Positions 26,266 through 34,538 of a stretch of DNA of 35,959 nt are shown here, piece by piece. Under the pieces are notes generated by a model that was not told the origin of the DNA, did not search any database, and worked only from the letters and a program-made list of their open reading frames with translations. Source of the stretch: Desulfosarcina sp. (GTDB lineage: Bacteria > Desulfobacterota > Desulfobacteria > Desulfobacterales > JAFDCJ01); NCBI GenBank assembly GCA_029288035.1, contig JARFPZ010000101.1, forward strand, positions 1 through 35,959, written 5' to 3'. A program made the translations under genes and the position numbers. Numbering within the stretch: position 1 is the stretch's first letter; each line of letters begins with the position of its first letter.

Positions 26266-27490
26266 TCAGTCCATATGTTCCACAATGCCCCGGGCAAACT
26301 CCGAACATTTCACTTCCTTGGCACCTTCAATTTGACGGGCCAGGTCGTAGGTGACCGTACCGGATTTAATGGTGGCCTGCAGCGCTTGCCGAATTAACGC
26401 GGAGGCTTGCCGCCAATCCATGTAGTCGAGCATCATGGCCCCCGACAGAATTAAGGAGCTGGGATTGACCTTGTCCAGACCGGCGTATTTAGGTGCGGTT
26501 CCGTGGGTGGCCTCAAAAACAGCACAGCGATCGCCGATATTTGCACCGGGTGCCATCCCCAGCCCACCCACCTGGGCGGCCAATGCATCCGAAATATAGT
26601 CACCGTTTAGGTTGGGTGTGGCAATCACGTCAAATTCGTCGGGTCTCAGCAGGACCTGCTGGAATAGCATGTCGGCAATACGGTCCTTGATTAATACTTT
26701 TCCGGCAGGTAATTTCCCTTGGTAGTCATCGTAGAGTTCTCTCTCGGTGATGGTGTGATCGCCGAATTTTTCCCGGGCAACTTCGTAGCCCCATTTGGCA
26801 AAAGCGGCTTCGGTAAATTTCATGATGTTGCCCTTGTGCATCAACGTAACAGTCGAACGATCATTATCGATGGCATAGGCAATGGCCGCAGCCACCAGCC
26901 GTTTGGTATTTTTCGCGCTCATAGGTTTGATACCCAGCGCGGTTTCTTCCGCCAGAGAGGTGCCCATCTGTTCATTTAAAAACACCCTGAGTTTGTCGGC
27001 TTCCGGGCTGCCGGCCTGGTATTCGATGCCGGCATAGAGATCTTCGGTATTTTCCCTGACGACCACCATATCGATGTTTTCCGGATGTTTCATGGGGCTC
27101 GGCACCTGATCAATGTATTTGACCGGCCGCACACAGGCATAAAGGTCAAGCTTTTGTCGGATGGCAACATTGAGGCTTCGTATCCCCTTTCCCACCGGGG
27201 CGGTCATCGGTCCCTTTATCGCCACCACGTTTTTTTCGATGGCATCCAGGGTATCGTCTGGAAGCCAGGTGCCTGTTTCCTGAAAAACTTTTTTCCCCAG
27301 CCAGCACTTCTAACCAGTTGATGCGTCGCTTGCCGCCATATGCTTTTCGCACGGCATTGTCCATTACCAGTTGAGATGCCCGCCAAATGTCCGGCCCTAT
27401 TCCGTCACCTTCGATAAAGGAAATGATGGGCACTTCGGGTACCTTTCACGATCCGTCTTGGCCTTTTACAATTTGCCCTTCGCTTGTCAT
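26266..27490 (-). pseudogene. icd: NADP-type isocitrate dehydrogenase gene, disrupted by an in-frame TGA (27446-27448) and a +1 frameshift near 27283-27298
   Basis: Frame 1: [47 protein letters not shown]; frame 2 after shift: [56 protein letters not shown]... to HMD*. Confidence 0.88.
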
Positions 27491-27607
27491 GATGTCTCTC
27501 CTTTTGTCGCACAATGTTTTCGATTATAATAATTGATGCTATAGCACCATTATCATGCCTCGTCCACTGCAATTCCAGGATCTCATCCATAACCGTCAGG
27601 CCGTGAA

Positions 27608-28303
27608 TCAAACCCCTTTGATCTTTTTAATGATTTTAGGAATAAAGAATGAAAAGACGAACAGGGCAATCGAGAAGAAAACTTTAAAGGAAATCAGTTC
27701 TGACCAGTTACCGGATACCCAAACCTCTTTTAGTGTTCCGATGAAAAACGTAAAAATAAATGTTCCGACAATGATTCCCAGGCCGGTGCCGAAAAAATAG
27801 TCGCGAAAATGCACCTTCGTCAGCCCCATGCCGAAATTCATGGGGGTGAAAGGAAAATACACCAGCCGCAAATATAGCACGGTGGCAAATCCGTTGCGCT
27901 CGATGCCGTCGTCATATTTTTTAAGCTTGTCACCGATCAATGAGGAGGCAAATTCCCTGCCAAGCGTACGTCCGATAAGAAAGGCGGCGCTGGCGCCTGC
28001 CATAGCACCAAACCATACATAGACAAACCCCCCGTAGGCCCCAAAAATCGCAGCGCCCAGACCGGTCAGCAAGGTTCCCGGCAAAAACATACAGACCCCA
28101 ACCGCATAAATCAAAATGAAAATCAGCGGGCCCCAGAAGCCGGCGCCGTCTAAAAAACGACCCAGTGCTTCGGCGGTCAAGTAATGCTTGATCGGGGTAA
28201 ATCGCACCAGAAGGATGGCCGCCACAATAAAGATCAGCAAAAATATTGCTTTCATCAGCGCCTTTTTGCGATTCTCAGGTATGTTACTATCAGCTGGTTC
28301 CAT
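27608..28303 (-). CDS. TVP38/TMEM64 family (VTT/DedA-like) membrane protein
   Basis: FLPGTLLTGLGAAIFGAYGGFVYVWFGAMAGASAAFLIGRTLGRE. Confidence 0.88.
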   Translation of the reverse strand: MEPADSNIPENRKKALMKAIFLLIFIVAAILLVRFTPIKHYLTAEALGRFLDGAGFWGPLIFILIYAVGVCMFLPGTLLTGLGAAIFGAYGGFVYVWFGAMAGASAAFLIGRTLGREFASSLIGDKLKKYDDGIERNGFATVLYLRLVYFPFTPMNFGMGLTKVHFRDYFFGTGLGIIVGTFIFTFFIGTLKEVWVSGNWSELISFKVFFSIALFVFSFFIPKIIKKIKGV

Positions 28304-28357
28304 TTTAATTTACTCCTGTACAGCCAATGGAAAACGAGAGGAAAGATACATAGATTT

Positions 28358-28387
28358 ACCGCCGGCCTCTGATCGATTGCCGGCGGT
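28358..28387. terminator. Intercistronic hairpin ACCGCCGGC / GCCGGCGGT between the oxidoreductase and TVP38 genes (no U-tract)
   Basis: 9-bp perfect inverted repeat; 12-nt loop. Confidence 0.35.
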
Positions 28388-29853
28388 TATTCGCTGCAGG
28401 TTTCTTCCGCACAAGCTCTGCCCTTCAAATGGAAGAAGAATTTTAACCCTTTTTGTACTTTTTCCGAGAATATTTTTGGCGAAAAATATGAGCCGGCCAC
28501 TTTTTTATTAATCTCCCCGATGGTCGGATAGGGATGTATTGCTGACGCCAATGTGGAAAGTTTCACCTTCCCGTTTAAAACGGCCACCCACTCGTTGAGC
28601 AACTCTTCGGCGTGGGGCCCCAAGATCTGAATGCCGATCGGTTTTTCTTTATCGTCAAGGATCATCTTAATCTTACCGACCGTCTCACCTTCGGCCAGAC
28701 TGCGATCGTTATCCTTAAATTCTTCCGTCCAAACATTAAATCCGATTCCGGCCGCAGCGGCGCTTTTTTCATTCATGCCGATACTGCCCAAGGAGGGATC
28801 GGTGTAGGTGCACCAGGGCAAAAACCTGTAATCAACTTTGCGGGGTAGACGAAAGACGGCATTGCTTACCACAATGCCGCCTTCATAGCCGGCCGCATGG
28901 GTAAACTGAAAGCCGCCATTGACATCACCAACCGCATAAATATGTTTGATATTTGTTCTGAGACGGTTGTCTACATTTATCCCTTGACGGCTGAATTCGA
29001 CCCCGATATCTTCCAGCCCGAGACCACTGACGTTGGCTGCCCTTCCCAGAGCGGCCACTATGGTTTCGGCCTTCAGGCTCACTAAGCCGCCTTGGCTGGT
29101 CTTGACCATGACTTCCTTTTCCCGGCCCAGATCCTTGACTTCTTCGATTGAGCAATTGAGATAGAATTCGACGCCCTCTGAACGAAGAACTTCTTTGACC
29201 GCCTCTGCCATATCCAAATCTTCTTTCACCAGAATCTGCGGTGCCATATCCACCACGGAAACTTTGGTTCCCAGCCGACAAAATGCCTGGGACATCTCAA
29301 CGCCGATGGGTCCGCCTCCCAGAATAATCATCGATTCGGGCAAATGATCGAGGTAGAAAATTTCCTTATTGGTGATGTGGTTCGTCTGGGCCAGCCCTTT
29401 GATGGGCGGGGCTGCGGGGGATGAGCCGGTCGCTATTACCCAGGTTTTGGCGGAATAGGAGTTGTCGTCCAATCGAATGCTGTGTTCATCGGTGAAAGTG
29501 GGTTGGCCGAACTCGACCTGGGCGCCAAGTCTGCAAAAGCGTTCCTTTGAATCATGGTGCTGGATGGCGCCGATGACCGATTTTATTCTCTTAGAAACTT
29601 CATTAAAATCCACCGGCGATACTTCCACTGGCGGCAGTCCGAATTTTTGAGAATTTTTCATTAAATGGTAAACATAGGCGGATCTTAAAAGTGTTTTGCT
29701 GGGCACACAACCGAAATGAAGACAATCGCCGCCCAGTTCATTTTCCTTTTCAACCAAAAGTGTTTTGGCCCCCAGCTGAGCGGCTCCGGCGGTAACCGTT
29801 AAACCGCCTGCACCGCCGCCGATGACGCCAATGTCGTAGTCGTAAATTGGCAT
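28387..29853 (-). CDS. MerA-like pyridine nucleotide-disulfide oxidoreductase
   Basis: IGGGAGGLTVT, GGDCLHFGCVPSKTLL redox motif, GRAANVSGL, YAVGDVNGG; AAGGA RBS before ATG 29853. Confidence 0.9.
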   Translation of the reverse strand: MPIYDYDIGVIGGGAGGLTVTAGAAQLGAKTLLVEKENELGGDCLHFGCVPSKTLLRSAYVYHLMKNSQKFGLPPVEVSPVDFNEVSKRIKSVIGAIQHHDSKERFCRLGAQVEFGQPTFTDEHSIRLDDNSYSAKTWVIATGSSPAAPPIKGLAQTNHITNKEIFYLDHLPESMIILGGGPIGVEMSQAFCRLGTKVSVVDMAPQILVKEDLDMAEAVKEVLRSEGVEFYLNCSIEEVKDLGREKEVMVKTSQGGLVSLKAETIVAALGRAANVSGLGLEDIGVEFSRQGINVDNRLRTNIKHIYAVGDVNGGFQFTHAAGYEGGIVVSNAVFRLPRKVDYRFLPWCTYTDPSLGSIGMNEKSAAAAGIGFNVWTEEFKDNDRSLAEGETVGKIKMILDDKEKPIGIQILGPHAEELLNEWVAVLNGKVKLSTLASAIHPYPTIGEINKKVAGSYFSPKIFSEKVQKGLKFFFHLKGRACAEETCSE

Positions 29854-29943
29854 ATGATTATCCTTTACCAAAGGTTTCAGGTTTCAGTGTTCAGGAATTA
29901 GCAACTCGCCTTCCTCATATGAAACTTCATTTGTTCTTTCCGC

Positions 29944-30708
29944 CTATATTCCATTCAGAGACCAATCGTAGTCTAAATATTTGACGACGATCCGGCCCGA
30001 TTTAGCTTCCAATTCTTTAGCAAGGTCTCCGGTGGCGTACTTAAGGAAAAAACCGTAGATATCATCGTTGAAATCCTCTGAGAACCATTTGAAAATCCGG
30101 CTGACATAAAGCTCATTGTCTTCCAGCCGGTAGCCTTTCGGATCATTGATAAAGGACCGGGTCGAATCATCTAGTTGTTGGTCTAAAATAGCCCCACTGA
30201 AAGGCTCCGAACGCAACGGCGGGCAACTTTTTGCAGCACAGTTAATGGCAAAATGAACCCGGGGGTCCTTGTAGCGCGGTCTAAGGATTTCGTGCTCAAC
30301 ATGGTCCAGGGATATTACCTCCCCGGCAATGCGCACGATCTTCTTTTTCCAAGGGCTTTTGAGCAGGCTTCCCAGATCTTTGATGGACGTGACATCGGGA
30401 TAGCCGCTTAAAATCAATTTTATGGTCCAGGCGTTATAGGCATTGGCATAGAAGGCAAACTGTTCGTCGCGAGGAAGTCGTGCAGGGTCAACATTTTCAA
30501 GGATTTTAAGATATCGGTCCAACTTCGCCTCTTCTTTTTGGAATCCCGCATAATTAACTTTCCCAGCCCTGACGTACTTTTTTAGCAATTCAGCGTAAAG
30601 TCTGTTATCCACGGCAGGCTCGGTGGCTGCGAAGACCTGCAGGCCGGCGGTACCGGTGGACATATAGAATGACATTAAAAATGCCAATAAAATTCGTTTG
30701 ATCTTCAT
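29944..30708 (-). CDS. Secreted DUF547 domain protein
   Basis: Signal peptide; FAFYANAYNAWTIKLIL, HVEHEILRP, DPRVHFAINCAAKSCPPL; AAGGA RBS before ATG 30708. Confidence 0.87.
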   Translation of the reverse strand: MKIKRILLAFLMSFYMSTGTAGLQVFAATEPAVDNRLYAELLKKYVRAGKVNYAGFQKEEAKLDRYLKILENVDPARLPRDEQFAFYANAYNAWTIKLILSGYPDVTSIKDLGSLLKSPWKKKIVRIAGEVISLDHVEHEILRPRYKDPRVHFAINCAAKSCPPLRSEPFSGAILDQQLDDSTRSFINDPKGYRLEDNELYVSRIFKWFSEDFNDDIYGFFLKYATGDLAKELEAKSGRIVVKYLDYDWSLNGI

Positions 30709-30983
30709 TTTGTTGTCCTTGCTGTTTTTATTCCTCATAAGATTTAATCTAACGGAACAAAGACCGGTTGAGAATTAAAGCCACGTTGTAAATGATCTTC
30801 ATCACCTCAGTTTTATACTGTGGTCGTGTCTGTTCCAAAAAGCTTACATAAAGCTATGGTTGGTTAAGCTGGAGTCAAGACAGCTGCAATAATTAATATC
30901 GATTTATGGTTTTCACTTTCCATTCGTAATCATGCATCAACCCTAAATACCCTTGATTTGAAGTAAAACAGTCTTATATTGAC

Positions 30984-31013
30984 TTGATAAGAACTGATTG
31001 ATGTTGGTATACA
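30984..31013 (+). promoter_or_regulatory. Promoter candidate TTGATA-N18-TATACA upstream of tpx
   Basis: Direct reading, about 100 nt upstream of the tpx start. Confidence 0.35.
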
Positions 31014-31111
31014 CTTTGAGCATCCTTCATTTATCGGTCTGCAGTATATTTTTTTATCACTCCCAAAAACCAAGCACAATTCAAACAATACATCCAGAAA
31101 GGAGAAGGACA

Positions 31112-31627
31112 ATGCAAGAGCATAGTGGCGCAACTACCATGAAGGGCAACCCGTTAACCTTGGTCGGTCCTGAACTATCAATAGGAGATTCAGCTCCGGA
31201 CGTCGAAGTATTGGACAATGATTTGAACCCGGTCAGACTTTCTTCCTTTAAAGGCAAGATTTGTGTGCTGTCCATTGTACCTTCTCTGGACACGCCGGTC
31301 TGCGACATCCAAACTCGGAGGTTTAATGATGAGGCCGGCAAACTCGGTGATGATGTTGTTATTCTGACCATCAGCATGGATCTGCCATTTGCGCAAAAGC
31401 GCTGGTGCGGTGCCGCCGGAGTGGATAAGGTGTCGACGCTTTCCGATCACCGCGACGCGGCCTTTGGTGAGGCCTACGGCGTCTTGATCAAAGAATTGCG
31501 TCTGCTTGCCAGGGCGGTCTTTGTTGTGGACAAGCAGGGCACGGTTCAGTACCGTCAACTGGTCAAAGAGGTAACCGAAGAACCGAATTATGAAGCCGCA
31601 ATTGAAGCGATTAAAAAACTGGTATGA
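31112..31627 (+). CDS. tpx: Thiol peroxidase (atypical 2-Cys peroxiredoxin)
   Basis: VPSLDTPVCDIQTRRFN peroxidatic Cys, KRWCGAAG resolving Cys; GGAGAAGG RBS before ATG 31112 rather than the 30998 start. Confidence 0.94.
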   Translation: MQEHSGATTMKGNPLTLVGPELSIGDSAPDVEVLDNDLNPVRLSSFKGKICVLSIVPSLDTPVCDIQTRRFNDEAGKLGDDVVILTISMDLPFAQKRWCGAAGVDKVSTLSDHRDAAFGEAYGVLIKELRLLARAVFVVDKQGTVQYRQLVKEVTEEPNYEAAIEAIKKLV

Positions 31628-32229
31628 CTAAACAGCGAGCGGAGATCAACAACCAAATAGAAAATCCGGAAAGTTGGGTGGACCAGTATGGAGATGTTCT
31701 CTATCATTTCACCCTCTCCAGGATTAAAGATCCTTCAATCGCAGAGGATTTGGTCCAGGAAACCTTTCTTGCGGCTTTAAAAGCGAGGAAAAATTTTCAG
31801 GGTCGCTCAACTGCCAGAACATGGCTCGTTGCGATCCTGAAGCACAAAATCGTTGATCACTTTCGCAAACAGGCCCGGGAGCATGCATCGGATAAAGTTG
31901 AGTCCATGTTAGACGCAACCGCCAACGACCCTGTAGATTCCAGCTTTAATGATAAAGGTGATTGGCGAATTCGTCCCTCCAAGTGGGCCATCGATCCCAT
32001 GAAGTTATATGAGCAGAAAGAATTCATGAATATCTTATACCAGTGTTTAGCTGAACTGCCCGAGCGCCAAGCGGAGGCGTTTATGATGCGCGAGATCGAT
32101 GGTCTCAGCACTGATGAAATCTGTAAGCTTTTAAATATTTCGGCGACAAATAGTTGGGTTATGCTTTACAGGGCCCGGATGTGGTTACGGCGGTGCCTTG
32201 AAAATAGCTGGCTTAACACAGAACACTAG
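31624..32229 (+). CDS. ECF-type RNA polymerase sigma factor, overlapping tpx (ATGA)
   Basis: DVLYHFTLSRIKDPSIAEDLVQETFLAALKARKNF; TWLVAILKHKIVDHFRK; LPERQAEAFMMREIDGLSTDEICKLLNIS. Confidence 0.92.
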   Translation: MTKQRAEINNQIENPESWVDQYGDVLYHFTLSRIKDPSIAEDLVQETFLAALKARKNFQGRSTARTWLVAILKHKIVDHFRKQAREHASDKVESMLDATANDPVDSSFNDKGDWRIRPSKWAIDPMKLYEQKEFMNILYQCLAELPERQAEAFMMREIDGLSTDEICKLLNISATNSWVMLYRARMWLRRCLENSWLNTEH

Positions 32230-32237
32230 GAATTTAT

Positions 32238-32531
32238 ATGTCACATTGGATGTTTGATTGTAAAAAAGTATCTATGATGGTATCTGAATCCATGGATCGA
32301 AATCTTCCGATTCATCAGCGCCTGTTAATTGCTATCCACCTTCTTATGTGCAAATATTGTAATCGATTCAAAAAGCAACTACAGATCTTGAGACATGCCG
32401 TCGATCTCGAAGATCTTCACGAAGACGTCGTTGACCGTTTTCCTTCCCTTTCAAAAGAAACCCGTGAGCAAATTAAACAGGCCATGCGAGACTTCTCTTC
32501 GGATCCTAACCCGGATTCACTTAATACCTAA
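32238..32531 (+). CDS. Small soluble zinc-finger anti-sigma-like protein (ZAS/RsrA-like)
   Basis: C8, H34, C38, C41 in a 97-aa protein immediately after the ECF sigma; no TM segment. Confidence 0.72.
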   Translation: MSHWMFDCKKVSMMVSESMDRNLPIHQRLLIAIHLLMCKYCNRFKKQLQILRHAVDLEDLHEDVVDRFPSLSKETREQIKQAMRDFSSDPNPDSLNT

Positions 32532-32618
32532 GTGGTTTCTTCCTTGACAAAAAAAATAAACATCTGTAAATATTCATATATAATCTGTTCTCAAACGGCG
32601 TAGCGAAAATGGAAACAC

Positions 32619-32858
32619 ATGCCTGAGAAAAATGTGCCGAACGCTCAAATGACTCACTCAGAGGATGCCGTCAACCCGAAAGACAGAGGCGGGCGACGGC
32701 TTCTGCCGGATCGTCGTCGCTTTTCTTCATCCGAGCATTTTCCGGAAAGGAGAAACCTGAGGTATCGCAGAAGTGGTATCGATCGCAGAAATCTGCAGTA
32801 TCAAAAAATGCGAAAAAGAATTGAACGCCGTCGTATTTTCAATGATAAATATGCTTAG
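32619..32858 (+). CDS. Small Arg-rich protein of unknown function
   Basis: 79-aa ORF with repeated RR...DRR(R) elements (GGRRLLPDRRRFSS..ERRNLRYRRSGIDRRN). Confidence 0.5.
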   Translation: MPEKNVPNAQMTHSEDAVNPKDRGGRRLLPDRRRFSSSEHFPERRNLRYRRSGIDRRNLQYQKMRKRIERRRIFNDKYA

Positions 32859-33032
32859 GCTGGAGCGGTTCCTGGTTCGGGGTTCAAGCCCGCCCTGGCG
32901 CGACAGGATGCGGCTATGCAACTATTTTCATATTTTACAGATAAAGCTTTTTACCACCACATCTTGACATGCCAGGTCTGGGCCAGGGGTTCAAAGGTTA
33001 CAACCGACGGATACTGATTACCATATTAATCA

Positions 33033-33066
33033 AGATGCTGGATACTGGATGCTTGATACTGGATTA
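33033..33066. repeat. Degenerate GATACTGGAT quasi-repeat (locus 2)
   Basis: AGATGCTGGATACTGGATGCTTGATACTGGATT; 16 of 17 match to 10809-10825. Confidence 0.7.
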
Positions 33067-33291
33067 TCGAGGTAGTCTGTCGATTTTATAAATAGAAGAA
33101 AAGGGACACGCGGGGCAAGCGTCTGCTCTGCGCGAGCGGCTCTTTTTCTAAAATCCAACAACTAGTATCCTGATTGTCAAACTTTCGTACCATCGCTTCA
33201 TATTAAAGGATTCAACCCAATTTTTCAGCAATGTAAATCGAGATCTGAGATAGGAACACACTGATGCGTGCCAACCTCAGGTACACATACC

Positions 33292-33669
33292 ATGCGCACA
33301 AAATCTGAAAAAAGAGATATTGTGCGGTTTCGCTATGAACTTCCTGTTGTTCTCGAGGAGTGCGGTACAGGTGTTCATTTTAATGCCCGGATGTACAACT
33401 ACAGTTTGCACGGCATCTACATTGAATCAGACCTTTCCCTTTTCTCCGGTACGCGGGTGAACATTTGGCTATCAGATTTAGCCGGATCCTCTTTACCGGA
33501 GATTCGCTTTGCCGAAGTCAGGTGGTGTGAAGAAATTAGCGCAGCAGTTGTTCTGTATAATTACGGGGCAGGCATTCGATATCATCAACCCATCACATTC
33601 CGGGAGTTTCCAAGGCCTTTTCAGGTTATCCAGGGCGGCCTTAAGGATCCGGTGCAGCCTATAAAGTAA
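33292..33669 (+). CDS. PilZ-domain protein (putative c-di-GMP receptor)
   Basis: RDIVR (RxxxR) and NYSLHG (D/NxSxxG); start could also be GTG 33268. Confidence 0.82.
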   Translation: MRTKSEKRDIVRFRYELPVVLEECGTGVHFNARMYNYSLHGIYIESDLSLFSGTRVNIWLSDLAGSSLPEIRFAEVRWCEEISAAVVLYNYGAGIRYHQPITFREFPRPFQVIQGGLKDPVQPIK

Positions 33670-33740
33670 GTATCCACGGTTTTAGGCTTTTTGCGGCTTT
33701 TTCCTGATAGCTTTTTGCAGGGACCGTAAGGATTTAGGAT

Positions 33741-34418
33741 TCAATCGCCTTTTTTGATGTAGTCTCCCGCCTGTAGGCCGGAAAATCGCGTCATATTCCC
33801 GTTGCCACCGATAATTTTTTGAATTTCTGCGGTAATTGCGGTGCGCTCAATGATTTTTGTGAGCGCTCCGACGCTTTTTTCCAGACGTTCTTGGGTGGAG
33901 GACATTTCAAGAAATTTCTGTTTTTCTTGGAAACTAAATCCTTCGCAGCCTGCAATTAAAAATGAGATGGATTTGACGTCCATCATATCGGCAAAACCAT
34001 ATTCACCCTGCAGCCCGGAGAGTCCGGCAAATTGTTTTAAAAGATTCAGGCCGTTGTCCGCCAGCCTTTGACAGGCGGCTGTATTCTCTTCCAATTTATC
34101 ATCGAAAAAACGCACTCTCGCCTCCAAATACGGTTTGTGGTCATACATTTCGTTGATCTCAAAACGATTTTCCCCCCGAGTCAAGATATCCAAGCGGCCA
34201 TCATCATATCGCTTCAGAACCTGCTGGATACTTGCCGTACAGCCGATTGCCTGAATATCGCTTCCGTTGAAATAAACGATGCCGAATTCCTTGTTCTTCT
34301 CCAGACATTTCCCGATCATTAACCTATAGCGTTCTTCGAATATATGCAACGGCAGGGGCATTTGCGGCAGTAAGACCAGTCCTAAAGGAAACAGTGGAAT
34401 TGTAATTTGGGATTGCAT
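33741..34418 (-). CDS. LON N-terminal/substrate-binding domain protein (stand-alone)
   Basis: IPLFPLGLVLLPQMPLPLHIFEERYRLMIGKCL; no AAA+ or protease domain. Confidence 0.88.
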   Translation of the reverse strand: MQSQITIPLFPLGLVLLPQMPLPLHIFEERYRLMIGKCLEKNKEFGIVYFNGSDIQAIGCTASIQQVLKRYDDGRLDILTRGENRFEINEMYDHKPYLEARVRFFDDKLEENTAACQRLADNGLNLLKQFAGLSGLQGEYGFADMMDVKSISFLIAGCEGFSFQEKQKFLEMSSTQERLEKSVGALTKIIERTAITAEIQKIIGGNGNMTRFSGLQAGDYIKKGD

Positions 34419-34456
34419 CGGGTTTTCTCGCAAAAAAATTTAAACATAGAAAAAGT

Positions 34457-34534
34457 GTGAGCGTTCACAAGCTCAGGGTGCTGGTGGTCGCTGATTTCGA
34501 ACCTTGAACTGTGAACCTCTGAACCTAGAACCCT
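34457..34534. repeat. GCGTTCACAAGCTCAGG / GAACCTCTGAACC quasi-repeat (locus 2)
   Basis: Shares GAACCTCTGAACC with 24929-24941 and GTRAGCGTTCA with 24701-24711. Confidence 0.6.
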
Positions 34535-34538
34535 ATTA

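Noticed and set aside
27283-27298. Programmed frameshift site in icd (AAAAAAG heptamer)
   Set aside because: The A-run is in the wrong register for a canonical -1 A AAA AAG slip, a +1 shift is required, and an upstream TGA also interrupts the gene; decay or error is simpler.
27405-27611. 68-aa ORF upstream of icd (MIHGLTVMDEILELQWTRHDNG...)
   Set aside because: Overlaps the icd leader/5' region with no family match; C-terminal part is Arg-rich out-of-frame translation.
31190-31558. Minus-strand ORFs antisense to tpx
   Set aside because: No motif support; plus-strand Tpx is unambiguous.
32866-32930. tRNA-like T-arm (GGTTCGGGGTTCAAGCCCGCCC)
   Set aside because: Contains a T-loop-like TTCAAGC but the stem has mismatches and no anticodon or acceptor arms could be assembled; possibly a decayed tRNA end, not callable.
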